A DNA stretch of 64,000 bases, from positions 124,001 to 188,000 of the forward strand of contig JAQMWT010000349.1 in the NCBI GenBank assembly GCA_029834535.1, given 5' to 3'. Below are positions 1-11,100 of the stretch, one piece after another (position 1 is the stretch's first letter; the number at the start of each line of letters is the position of its first letter). The notes beneath the pieces were generated by a model, which saw nothing but the letters and a program-made list of their open reading frames with translations, did not search any database and was not told the origin of the DNA. A program made the translations under genes and the position numbers. Origin of the DNA: Chrysophaeum taylorii. Taxonomy: Eukaryota > Sar > Pelagophyceae > Pelagomonadales > Pelagomonadaceae.

Positions 1-790
1 TCACGACGTGCTTCGAAATTCGAACAAAGCAACGATATTCAGCGTCCACCCATTCAAACAGCGCCTTTCGAGTCATGAACGGGCACTTGCCTTTCCCGCC
101 ACCGCCGCGGTAATACGGCTCAGTTAGGTTGCGATGATCTTCGTCGTCAAAGGTGCGCTTGGAAAAAATCCGCTGCGACGTGTACACGTAGTGCCGAGCC
201 GAGAACGCCATCAGGGAAGAGTGCCTTGCCTGGCTGGGCATGGCCATGAAGTATCTCGTAATATCCGATTTACCCTTCGAGGCTGCCACAACGCCCACGG
301 CCGTGTCATAACGCCCTCCTTTTCTTGGTCTGTCTTCTGTTTCTTGGTGAGCTGTTGACGTCCCAGCTCGTCCTCCTCCGGATGCGCAGCCTTGAAGTGG
401 GCCCCAAGAGGGTTTGGTCGTCTGCCACGTGCCTTTTTTGAAGTCTCTCGTCACCTTCAGGCGCTCCCAGCACCGGATACACACATGTGTCGCCTTCCCA
501 CTGACGCGGCCAGGATGATTTTCCTTCAGGCGACGCACGCAGTCCCACACCTTGGAAAAACCTGGTTGATCGTCCACTTTTGTCGGGTGTGTTCCACGTC
601 ACAGCATCGACGTCGCAATCGGCTCGTTCTTGTGAACTTCCTCCTTCTGTTCCGCGTTTAAATTCCTCCTCATCATCAACATTATCCTCCACCTCCAGGT
701 AGCGCGGCTCGACTTCGCTCATCAGACGGGGCCGTCAGCCAAAGTGAATGAACGTGAAGTGAACTTTGGACTTCGGACGAAAAAATTCGG
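1..790 (-). mobile_element. hAT transposon fragment (5' part, broken, no TIR in window)
   Basis: This stretch is highly similar, with scattered indels, to positions 23489-24255 inside the complete hAT element of this window and runs in the same (-) orientation. It covers the start of the transposase (acidic leader beginning MSEVEPRYLEVED at 722) and the region of the BED-type zinc finger. The reading frame breaks within the finger region relative to the second copy, so this copy cannot make the full protein. Similarity stops near 790, before the terminal inverted repeat that the other copy reaches at 24332. The element end is therefore lost or rearranged here, and the rest continues beyond the left edge of the window. 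It is an independent older insertion or a segmental copy. Confidence 0.8.
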
Positions 791-3361
791 ACGAGGTGCT
801 GCTCTCCGCAAGGTGCGGGACGGCCCGCGACTCGAGGTCGCCGACGACTTGTTTCCGGACCAATTCGAGATGGAGGAGCGCAATCTCGGGACCCGCGTGC
901 CCCTCCTGAAACTCGTGCACGGCCAGAGCCGGTTTGGCTCTGTCGATGATACCCGCGGAGACGGCTTCCTCGCCTTCCTCGCTCTTCGACCGCGAGGTCG
1001 CAACGGCGACGCGGGGGCGACGCGGCGGCGTTGACGAGACGATTTTGCGCCGCGACGGGGTTGTCAAGGCCAAGCTCGTGAGTCCGGTAAAGCGCCACGG
1101 TGTTTGGGTGGGGGGGTGCGCAAGACCCACTTCGTGCGTGTTACGCGGCTCGCCGGACGACCCGCCGCCTCCTCCTAAAGAGCGCGAGCCCCGGGGTCAC
1201 CTCGATGCTGTGGTATGTCGCGCGGCCCGGCCTTCCGCCTTAGCTTTGTTTTTCACCCCCGGTATCTCGTCGCAAAGTGCACGCAGGGGCCTGGTTTCCC
1301 TCCCTCCGCGGGCTTTTGGCTCCCGTTCTTTTCCACGACTTCCGGTCCGACCACTACGCCGAGCGCGAAGTCTGCTCGACATCGCGGCCGCAACTAAGCG
1401 CGATGCCATCCCAAGCTCGGCTGCCACCCCACCCCACCCCACACCACACCACCTCTGTGCGCGTGCCCACACACCACACCAAAACTTTCAAGCACCCGCA
1501 CCGCCACCTCTTTGCGCGTCCCTATTTTTAGAGCGGGGTCAAGCGAATCAGGGCAGGGTTGCAGCCACGTAGCACCGTTAAACACTTGATCCCAACATTT
1601 GACTTCTTGTAGTGTTATGGGGGTTTTTACCCAAAATTTATGATCCCTGGGTGTGTACGTAAACCATGATCCCAAGAGCGACCTCTGGTCCCGTTGTTGT
1701 TGTTGATCCCCAGACAGACAGGGTGGGAGCTCCCTTACTCTGATGGCTTTCCGCATGGTTTTTGAGATGGTGGATGGTAATTAATGAACCCGCGCTCTGC
1801 GCGCGCATCGGTCCTCCCGGCGTATGTTGGCATCTGTTCTCGCTTCCCGAGCGGAAGGTGGAACGGTTGCAGCGGGACAGCGTGTGGCCGGAGGAGAAAT
1901 TAAAGACGAAGTTGATTGTCCGTCAAATTGCGATCTCCGCGTCGCATCGTGTCAGGCCATCACCCCCCACCGTCCTTTTTGCTCCCATCGTATGAAAAGA
2001 CGGCCTGGTGATCCCACGCACTACGTACCCAATGCTTCACGCACTGGGCTCGCTTATCGATATTGGGTTGGTCTGTTGTCAACAAGCAGCAGATAGGAAA
2101 AGGGGGCGCGAGGAAACAAGAGTATGGGCGGTCGGCATAGGCGCCAGGGGCAGCCGCCAGTAAGGGCCACGGATGTCGTTAGCATCACGACGCGTGCCGG
2201 TGCGCGGTGAGGTCGTAATCGTCAGCGCGACGAGCAGCCATTGCGATAATGATGTGTGGTTCAATCCGCCCAGCTGCAGACGGACCAAGCTCCTTGCCGT
2301 AGCGGTCCGATTTGAAACCCGACGCGTTGCTGTGCGCAGTTCTTGGTCGCCAACCGGCCGTCGGCGGGCAGAAGTCGGTGGATGTCAGTTTATACGTTGT
2401 TAGTGTTGGTGCGTGTTCTGTCTTTAAATGGTACGTGCTCTATGGAATATTTTGGGTGTGTCCACCTGGACGCTCAACAAACAAACCGTTCTTGAAATAC
2501 AGAGCACCACCTAAGAACTGCAAGTCAGAGCTAACTGCACCGATTGGAATGAATCACAGTTCGTGCACTGTCGAAAGAGCACACGTCCCAAAGTTAAAAG
2601 GAAGGGCGTTTGTGGGCCTGGGGCTTGTGTTCTCGGGGAAGCATGTCTACAGGCTCGGCGTAGTCGCACTATTTGAGTCGGGCTTCCTTCTCGCGGCAGA
2701 GGCTGCTGCTGCAGACAAAAAAAATGTCACGCCACCGATGGTGGAAAATTCATAATTCCTTCCCTCGTGTAATCCAAGATCGGTAATCCAATCTCCGCGG
2801 CGCACAGCCTTCGTAAGTGTCGGCGAGACTTGCCGGTCATCTTTCTCGGAGGTCTATTGCTCCTCCGGTCTGCATTCATCGTCCGCTCGAAAAACGCGGG
2901 CTGACCGTCGTCTTCGTCGCTGTCCCCGAAATCCATCGTAGACCCGATGATGAACATGTATGCTGTACACTTCTCTGACCAGGCGCCAGGATAAGGGATC
3001 TCGACGATCTTCGACCTCGTGCAAATACGATCAAGCTCGAAGAACTACGCACTTGGCATTCCTCACATCTTCGCCCCCAACACCTGAAAGAAAGGAAGGA
3101 TATACCCGCCTTCCAGGCATCCACACAACCCAAAGCCCCATTCTTGCCCCAGTCGGCCTTCTAAAAACCACCAACCACTTGGGCTTCTTATTAGTTTGAT
3201 ATACCAAGTGGATGAACAATAATAATAAGTCACCACCACCGATTTTTATGCTGAACCTATTAGGTAAAAAGTCATTGCCGCCGAAGTCTAATAATAGAAG
3301 GCAAAAGGATCATAAAAGTTGGATAAAACGCAGCTCGAATTATTATTAGGATAGTCCCTAG
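791..3361. other. Intergenic, no gene recognised
   Basis: About 2.6 kb in which no open frame gives a recognisable protein. The longest frames (for example 934-1572 +) are rich in Pro/Arg/His from CA-rich low-complexity DNA near 1425-1500. The last 150 bases before 3362 are AT-rich and probably hold the 3' untranslated region and polyadenylation signals of the large (-) strand gene. No tRNA or rRNA was seen by eye. Confidence 0.5.
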
Positions 3362-6300
3362 TTACAAACGGGATAGCTGTGGGGCCAGACTCATCCGGGA
3401 CTGTGGGTCGTGGGACTTGACGTAGAGCCAAGCGAGAACGACGACAAAGGCAACGGCCAACATAGAGGCGAGGAGGAAATAGATCTCGCCGACAAGGCCT
3501 TCGGAGTTCGGGGAGAGACGGTCGAGCAGAGCGGAGGTCGCGATTGCTCCGACGGTCGCGACCGAGAGCACGAATTGGTTGAAGGCTGGCTTGCGGATGG
3601 AATTGGGCAACGCGACGAGGGCGGCGCAGAGCCGCAGACCCGCGCGAACGACGGGCGATGGCGACCACGTCACGTCCTCGTAGATAGCCGGGAGGTCGTT
3701 GACCAAGAAGGCTTCGTCGTAGTCCTCCGGTGACTTGCGCTTGATGTCGCCGAGGGCGTACCTTCCGAGGCGCGTCGATGCGTACGCCGGCTCGAGCTGG
3801 CAGAAAAAGAAGACGGGCGAGGATGGAATGTGGGCGACGAAAGGAAACGTCTGAATATCGGTTGGATCGTCGAGGCGCCGTAATCTGTCGGCGATGAGCG
3901 AGGGCATGGCGGATTCGAACAAAATGATTTCGAGCGGGATGATAATGCTGTATGTGAGTACCAGATGGACGACGACGCCCACGAGCCAATGGAGCGAGCG
4001 GTCGTAGCCAATCGTGGTCGCTACCTGTAGCATCACGACGACGGTGGCACCCATGAGCCCAAGAAAGCAGAGCCAAGCCGCCACGTAGGCGACGGGCGAG
4101 GGTTCGAATTTCTTCTTCTCCCGGCGACGCGTCGTACGGTAGATGCGTCGCTCGACCAAAGTGAGGTGCGAGGCGCGTTCAACGTCGACGAGGCGCTCGT
4201 ACCGCTTGACGACGGTCCCGCCCGGCGTGTCGGCCTTGATCTTCTGTACTTCGTCTCGCAGGATCCATGCTTCGCGGATGTGACCCCTCATCATTCGCAG
4301 TACGTTGTCCTCCCACGCGTCGTCGTCTGGATCCCAACGCCATTCGCTTCGAAAGAACTGCTCGAGCGCCGCAAGCATCATGGCTGCTTCGGCCGAGTCT
4401 TCGTTCATCTCGGCGCGAGTGCGTCGTCTCTCCAGATCGCGCAAACCCAGCCGCATGTTCTGCACCACATCCATAGCCAGCGCGCGCACGTCCGTCGATG
4501 CTACTTCGAGGCTTACCGTAGAGGCCCACTTTCGAATCCCGTACGAATCCCGACTGACCGACTCCCGACTAAACGACCTCTTTCGACGAGAAGACTTCGC
4601 TTCGGCGTTTTCAGGACTACCGATCTTCTGCTGCTGCCGCAGGCTATCTCTCAGCTCGTCCGACGGCGTGACGGGCGACAACCCGTCATCGCCAACGTCC
4701 GATTCGAGGCACGAGTGACACCGCGCAACAAACTGCGGCCACATCACCTGATCCAGACCTCTTGTAAGCCCTCCGTCTGCATCGTCGATATCGTCGCTGC
4801 TCTCGATCAACTTCTTCTTCTTCTTCAAAGCGCGAGAAGAAATTTTGTTTTTATCCATTTTTTCTTCCAGATTTTTTTTCTGATCACCGCTGCCGAAGAT
4901 GATGAGCGCCTGCTGCTGCGCCTCGTCGCTTTCCGTCGACTCGGTCGATTGTTCGCAAATGTCAATTATGTCGGTATCACCGCAGCCGCCGCGGGCTCCT
5001 TCGAGTTGTTTCGCCGCCTGTCCTTCTTCCCCCCAAGCGATGACCACAGACTCTTGCGGGGAAAGAGCCTCACCTTGCTGCTGCTGCTGCTGATGTGGCG
5101 CAGACTCCGACGCCCCATCAGCCTCGACTGGGATGGAAATCGAGCTCGCATCATCGTGAAAGCCTATTTTGATTTGCGAAAACCCCCCATCGTCTAATTC
5201 GGGTGCCGGCGGAGCGCCGGCTGCTTCAGACCGTCTGATAGTTCCTCCGCGAGAACGAGAGGCACGACATAGCCAGGCAGGTTTTAGCGCCCGCGGTACC
5301 GGCGCGGCGATGAAGTTGTCGATGAGCCAATCTAAGAAAACGAACAACGGAATGACTATGGACAAAACGGCCATCAACAGGATGAAGTGTTCCAAGGTGG
5401 CTGCTGCCTCCCTTATACTCTTCTCGACACACGACCCAGAGCACATGTCAAACTTACAGAGTGGTTTGCGAGATACGAGACTCAACGCTTTGGTATCGCA
5501 ATCGCTTTCGTCATCGTTATACGCGCCGCAGTCAATACTCGGGAACTCGATCCAGACGACCTCGAGCGCTAGCATGAGAAATATGAGGGCGATCTTCCCG
5601 CCGAGCTTAAGAGCGCGGTACTTCCGCGGCATCGTCGCGCTGTAATGAAAATACCAGTCGAGCATGGGGTGGTTCTGAGTGAGAGATTCGACGACATTTA
5701 GCAAAGAACGGCCGGGGAGATGAAGATGTAGACGCGCGAGGGCGCGCGTCGTCGGCGTATCGAGATCCTCGAGGCGCTTTCTGCCCACCATGGCGAAAGA
5801 ATCGCGAGACTCCTGGATTTGACTAAAAGTATCGCGGCCGTTGAATGGCTTTTTGCTGTCCTCGTCGAGATGTTCGCCGACAGCGGCCGCGACGCAAGTT
5901 GCGAGGACAAGACCCAGGCATGCTGCCAGCACGAGCCGTGATCGGCGGAGGTCGGGTTTCGTCTCAAAGACAGACGTGTACAGCTCGACTGCATTCGTTA
6001 CTTCAGCGCGCGTAGAGTAATCCCTGGCACCCTCGTCTTCGACGCGGCATTCGCAGCGCGTCGAGGCATCATCCGTGACAGCGTCGCAGAACGGCACGAC
6101 CCAGCGACGACTCGACACGTCCCACGACACGCAGGCGAGCGATGTTGAGTTGCACGTGTAGTTTATGATTCCGGGCGAGACCCCGTCGCAGAAGACTGGG
6201 ACCTTCGCTTCCGGGCACTGAACCTCCTTAAAGCCAACGAATCCGCACTCGCACTCCGTAGTAACGGTGATTGCGGGCGTCACATTCAGTGCCACCACCT

Positions 6301-8176
6301 TCCCGGGGATCGTCAAGTTGACGCGAGTGACGGGCTGCGCGAAAGAACCTGCTGCTCCATTTTTTTCTTCTTTGCTCGTCGAGACATTGAGGTCGAAGCG
6401 CACAATCCGCGACAACGCTGGGTTGCCTTCTTCTTCTAGATCGTGCGGGTTGACGAGGAACTCCGTGATCGAGATTGCGTACACAGAACCGTCGTCGGGT
6501 GCAATCGATGACGATGCGTTCATCCCCGCGAGCCCGATCTCTTGCACCCCGTCTCTAAGCTGATTTGAGACGACCTTTGATGCCGTCTTCAGATTGGCAG
6601 CCTCCACCCCGATCGCCTCCTCGTTTTCTGCTAGCGTCTCGCGCTGGATCTGCGTCAGCGCGTCAACGGTCTGTAGGAAAACATCAGAAGCAACTCGAGG
6701 GCTTTCATCTTCGAGGAGACGGTGTCGTCGCGACGTTTCGTTTGCATTGAGCGACAGCCCCATAGCCAGTAAATTGCTGAGCGCTTCGGTGACCACTTCG
6801 ACGGCCGTCGTGCTGCCGGATGCGCCAAGGCCCACAGTTGCGAGCGTCGAGGTCAACCCATTCAAGACATCGAGAACTTCTTGCGCCGATGCGTCGTTGA
6901 GGTTTGTCTCGGTCAAGGCCCGCGACGATTCGATGCTGAGCTCGAGCTGTTCTAGCTCCGGGTCGACTAGATTTTCCACGGCATCGGTGAGCGCGCTTAC
7001 GATTGTTTCGAGCACCTCGTCTTCGTCGTCCAAGATACCCGCCGTCGAGACAACGACCTGGCAAATTTCGCTCAGTGAGTATTCTGCGAATCCCGTCGAC
7101 AAGGCATCATTCACTTCGTTGACAAGCGAGGAAGATGTGTTATAAAGAGTCACGTTCACGTTTCGAGACGCGCTCGCCGAGCCTTCGAGCGCGTCGGTAA
7201 CAACCACGGTGACTTGCAGGCTAGGTGGTGTGATACCCATCGGGAAGCGCGCGTTTTCGAGAACAGTATCGGGCGACGACGTACTTAGACTACCGCGCTC
7301 AGTCTCGAAACGATATTGAAGAGGCGGCTCGGCCGACACCCAGCCATCAGCCATGAGCGTGAAGGACGTGTACAGCGCAAAGCCGGCGACCGGGGACACG
7401 GCCAAGTCCCCAGATGTTGGGGGTTCGATTGAAGTAACCGAGATGCTAGCATAGCCGCGATTGCTGCCGAGCGTCGCTTCGAGTTCAAATGTGTATGCGC
7501 CACCGGGCACGAGCGCTGAAGGTGCGATGACGAGCGGGTGAGAGCGCGATGCATTGCCAGCAAACGCCTTAGACACGCTCAGCGGCGTCCGCGCAAGACT
7601 TGCGAGGCTTTGGTCAGCGAAAAGTTCACCGCGGACGAGCGTCCAGGTTGAAACGACGACCTGCTCAGCGTCGGCTGTGTCATCTGTCAACGCGACTGTA
7701 GCTTCAATTCTCAACTTGTCTGTGGAGCTCACGGTAGCATAAGACGCGGCGATATCGACACTTGGTATTGCAATTGCAACCATAGCCAGGACCTTTTGCA
7801 CTTCCGCCGTTCGTCCGTCTTGGGTGGAGACTTCGACACTGAACGTGTATGTACCGGGCACAAGTGTTCCAGGAGCCAGGGATAGCACGGGGCTTGTTGT
7901 TGTGAATGGGACGTTGTCGCACAGACCCGCACTCTCCGAAGCACAACGCCATCTGAACGCGAGGGCTGCCGTTGGGTCATCTTCGTCGTACGATGCCGCG
8001 GCCGAAAGCACAACTTCCTCTATAGTCGTGGCCGACTGACTCGCGCCACCTTCAACGACCGCGATGACTTGACCCACGCCGACGTCTATCAACACGTCCT
8101 GCGTGTTGTTTAGCCCTAGAGAGCTCTGGTCGACGACGGTAGTTCGGAGTACATAAGACGTGTTCGATGCCAAGGC
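3362..8176 (-). CDS. Exon 4 of the giant mosaic gene (REJ/GPS and transmembrane region)
   Basis: An open frame of about 1,600 codons that has no ATG at its beginning and joins the previous exon at an AG acceptor (8178-8177). The first 650 residues are beta-rich REJ/PKD-like repeats. A GPS-like motif (C-V-S-W-D ... W-V-V-P-F-C ... C-E-C) lies at about 6145-6030, followed at once by a membrane helix (about 5950-5890). Two more helices lie near 5610-5540 and 5400-5310. A charged cytosolic region of about 400 residues follows, with poly-Gln (5073-5093) and Lys-rich stretches, then a C-terminal set of four or five helices (4090-3410). The polycystin-1-like layout without a recognisable PLAT domain or channel pore loop suggests a receptor-like role rather than a channel. 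Confidence 0.7.
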   Translation of the reverse strand, partial: ALASNTSYVLRTTVVDQSSLGLNNTQDVLIDVGVGQVIAVVEGGASQSATTIEEVVLSAAASYDEDDPTAALAFRWRCASESAGLCDNVPFTTTSPVLSLAPGTLVPGTYTFSVEVSTQDGRTAEVQKVLAMVAIAIPSVDIAASYATVSSTDKLRIEATVALTDDTADAEQVVVSTWTLVRGELFADQSLASLARTPLSVSKAFAGNASRSHPLVIAPSALVPGGAYTFELEATLGSNRGYASISVTSIEPPTSGDLAVSPVAGFALYTSFTLMADGWVSAEPPLQYRFETERGSLSTSSPDTVLENARFPMGITPPSLQVTVVVTDALEGSASASRNVNVTLYNTSSSLVNEVNDALSTGFAEYSLSEICQVVVSTAGILDDEDEVLETIVSALTDAVENLVDPELEQLELSIESSRALTETNLNDASAQEVLDVLNGLTSTLATVGLGASGSTTAVEVVTEALSNLLAMGLSLNANETSRRHRLLEDESPRVASDVFLQTVDALTQIQRETLAENEEAIGVEAANLKTASKVVSNQLRDGVQEIGLAGMNASSSIAPDDGSVYAISITEFLVNPHDLEEEGNPALSRIVRFDLNVSTSKEEKNGAAGSFAQPVTRVNLTIPGKVVALNVTPAITVTTECECGFVGFKEVQCPEAKVPVFCDGVSPGIINYTCNSTSLACVSWDVSSRRWVVPFCDAVTDDASTRCECRVEDEGARDYSTRAEVTNAVELYTSVFETKPDLRRSRLVLAACLGLVLATCVAAAVGEHLDEDSKKPFNGRDTFSQIQESRDSFAMVGRKRLEDLDTPTTRALARLHLHLPGRSLLNVVESLTQNHPMLDWYFHYSATMPRKYRALKLGGKIALIFLMLALEVVWIEFPSIDCGAYNDDESDCDTKALSLVSRKPLCKFDMCSGSCVEKSIREAAATLEHFILLMAVLSIVIPLFVFLDWLIDNFIAAPVPRALKPAWLCRASRSRGGTIRRSEAAGAPPAPELDDGGFSQIKIGFHDDASSISIPVEADGASESAPHQQQQQQGEALSPQESVVIAWGEEGQAAKQLEGARGGCGDTDIIDICEQSTESTESDEAQQQALIIFGSGDQKKNLEEKMDKNKISSRALKKKKKLIESSDDIDDADGGLTRGLDQVMWPQFVARCHSCLESDVGDDGLSPVTPSDELRDSLRQQQKIGSPENAEAKSSRRKRSFSRESVSRDSYGIRKWASTVSLEVASTDVRALAMDVVQNMRLGLRDLERRRTRAEMNEDSAEAAMMLAALEQFFRSEWRWDPDDDAWEDNVLRMMRGHIREAWILRDEVQKIKADTPGGTVVKRYERLVDVERASHLTLVERRIYRTTRRREKKKFEPSPVAYVAAWLCFLGLMGATVVVMLQVATTIGYDRSLHWLVGVVVHLVLTYSIIIPLEIILFESAMPSLIADRLRRLDDPTDIQTFPFVAHIPSSPVFFFCQLEPAYASTRLGRYALGDIKRKSPEDYDEAFLVNDLPAIYEDVTWSPSPVVRAGLRLCAALVALPNSIRKPAFNQFVLSVATVGAIATSALLDRLSPNSEGLVGEIYFLLASMLAVAFVVVLAWLYVKSHDPQSRMSLAPQLSRL

Positions 8177-11100
8177 CTGAGGTCGCGCGCTTTAGGTGAA
8201 TGAATTCCTTCTCTATGCGAAGAGCACAAATTACTATAAAAAGCGATCTGAAACTGACTCTGGGCTATGCAAAGGCATCGAGCTTGAAAAAGCGCTTGTT
8301 CTTGGAGGTCGAGCCATAATCCGTGCGCACGAGGGACCCATCGTTTGGTTGCTCCTCGAAAAGCGCCCACAGAAAGTCAACTTGATGCTCTGATGCTGCC
8401 CTCCCGTCACAATCTGTGGAAAAACCCTTCGCTTCGATGGAGAGATCATCGCTTCGGCTCGCCAACACAACGTTTGCTCCGCCGACAATCTCGAGCGACG
8501 GGATCAGGTCGTACATCAGTCGAGTTTTGTAGCTGGCAATAGTGGTAGCCTATGCGTGAATCACGTGATCAGTGCGCAGGACATGTAAAGTGTCATGGAG
8601 AATTTAATCGTGTGGCGAACCTGAAGAAAATTCGTCAGGCTCAATGTCAACTCGAGCAACGAGCTTGCTACGATGATTTTATCGAGCTCGGAGTTCGACA
8701 ACTCGAAGAATGCGCTCCCTTGTGCACGATCAACAGCAGCTGCCAACGTCGCGCTCTCAGCCGCAGCTGCCGCACTCCAGCGAAAAGTCATCTGCCTACC
8801 AGCGCTGCCCGTTGATTGATCGGCCCGCAATGTGTAATTCTCGCAGACAGATATCGACGTGGGACCTTGGAACACGACGCGCGGGATGATGGCATTGGTG
8901 GGCGCCGTTGCGTGTATGGTCGTCGCTTTCACCGGTTCGAAGCAATCACACCTGTGCACGAATCATCAGATTGTCGACCGAGTGCCTCAGGCTATAGTAT
9001 ATTGAATTTCCACGAGGGCTTTTGATCTGACAGCGAGACGCACCTTTCGTCGTCAGCGCATTCTGCTCCCACCACGCCACCCAGGAGCGTGACGTTGCTT
9101 CCTGGCACGAAGCCAAGAGCACTGCTGATGATGGCATCTACAAACGTTGCGTTCACCCACGTGCACGTTGTCGCATCGACACCCGCGAACACAAACAGCT
9201 CGTTGCAGGCGAAATCCACGCCCGCGACGCGCCCAGCGCGATTTGTCGGCGAGTCGAAGGTGAGATCCAGGCGAGCGCCACTCGAGCTGAATTTCGCCCA
9301 GAGAAGCTTTGGTGGCTCGGGAATGTCAAGTTTATCGCACGGGACTTGGGTTGGTGATGTGGACGGCTCGCTGCCAGTCGGAACTGAGGACGGGTGTGGC
9401 GTCATTGGGTGAAGCGTCGGCGAGATGCTGGTCCACGTTGGGGCGTGACTCCGTACAACGATCGGTTGTCGCGTCGGACTTTGCGTTGGCGTCTCCGTAA
9501 CGACCTTAACTCTCGTTTCGTCCGCGATAATAGCCAGCGAAGCGCCCTCGTCGACTGATGCTTCGTCCAATGGCGACGTGGTGTTCGCCGCCGCGACGGC
9601 AGCTCGTAGTGAGTCTTGGAGAGGACTCGTTGACGTGTTGACCGAGGTCGTAACCGCAGTCGAGAGTTGTGCTTCGACGCGAGAAGCGAGCAAGGACTGT
9701 TTGGTTGCTGAGACATAACGGAATAAGACGACAAATGAGACATCAGTCAAACTTTCGCCTTGCTGCAGCAGTCGACTGGTGTCCGCAAGCCGACGAGTTG
9801 TACGATCTTGCGCTTGGACGTCGGTCACGTCATCGGCACCGTCTATCATGCCGACCAAAACCGTTGAAACAAGATCTGCTTCGGTTTCGCCGAACACACT
9901 TGCTGTAATGCCCGCGAAGACGACAGATGATCCAACGCCAAGAGTCACATTACTTTCTACTGACGGTGCGGGGGTCGGCGGCTCGGTGGGAGACATCGTC
10001 GGTAGAACCAACTCTCTGGATTGCGACGACGGATAGCTTGTTGGCACCACCACACTGGGTAGCGCGCTTGGTTGCGTTGCTCGCAATTGACTTGGTTTCA
10101 TCGCGGTGCGCACTGCCGTGGGAACGTGCGTGCTAATTGGTGTTGGATAAGGCACAGTCTCGACATAGGTTGGTGCTGTCGTATTCGAACCAAGTGTTGG
10201 ATCCTCAGATATTGTGCTCGACGGTCGCGTAGTTGGAACAAGTGAGGGATTGCCTGTCGAAGCAGCTGGCATTTCGGACGAGACACTACCCGTCGGAATC
10301 ATCGTAACACTTGCCGTTGGCAGCATTGTCGGCGTGCTCGTGGACCACAATGTTGATACCATCGTAGGTAGAGTGACAGGTACAGTCAGAGGTTGAGATG
10401 TCGGCGTTGGCATCGACGTTGACGTTGACGTAGGCGATAGCGACGGATGGGGGATTGGCACCCACGATGGTTGAAGTGTTGGCCCGGATGACGGTTCGGA
10501 AAATGATGAATCAACGCTGGGAAAAGTGGATGGTTCTCCGTCGTTTGACATCGTGGGTGTCAGTGATGCGCTCTGAGTGGGTGATATGCTCGAAGGATAC
10601 GGGATGCTTGCGGTCGGAAACCCCGAAGACAGCACGGTGCTAGGCGTGATTCCCATCCTACCGACGCCGGGTGCCGATGGCTGCGTCTGCGAGGAGACTA
10701 CTGAACTAGGAGATGCTGTCATACGAGCTTCACTGTGATTGAAGCTCGGAAGTGGCGACGGCGCAGAAAGTAAGACTGTAGGCATTGGTAATGGCGACGA
10801 GTGCGTCGCCAATGAAACAGGAGACGTTGTCGCTTTGGACACGCTCGGCACGGGGCTCGAGTGCAAACGTGTGGGAGCTGTCGAGGCGTTGACGTTGCTT
10901 GGCTGCGCTACTGGCAATGGCGTCGGCGATTTAATTGGGCCCGTGGTCGGCACGCTCGAGATTTCAGCAGACGGTGCCGCCGATGGTAGCGATGTTGGCC
11001 TTTGAGTTGGGGAAGGCGACAGCGACGGACCACTCGTGGGAGACGAGGTTGGTGACTTTGATGGGACACTCGAAGGAGCTGTCGACGGAACAAGGAGCAA

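Noticed and set aside
934-1572. 212-codon (+) frame
   Set aside because: Pro/Arg/His-rich translation of CA-rich low-complexity DNA, no domain, and other frames in the same region are equally open.
4166-5197. 343-codon (+) frame opposite the membrane region of the giant gene
   Set aside because: Antisense of a clearly coding segment with membrane helices. Leu/Arg-rich composition is as expected for an antisense frame, with no recognisable domain.
8992-9043. End of the first giant-gene exon as a true stop of a separate protein
   Set aside because: The frame stops only if a canonical GT-AG intron is ignored; splicing continues directly into REJ-like sequence in frame.
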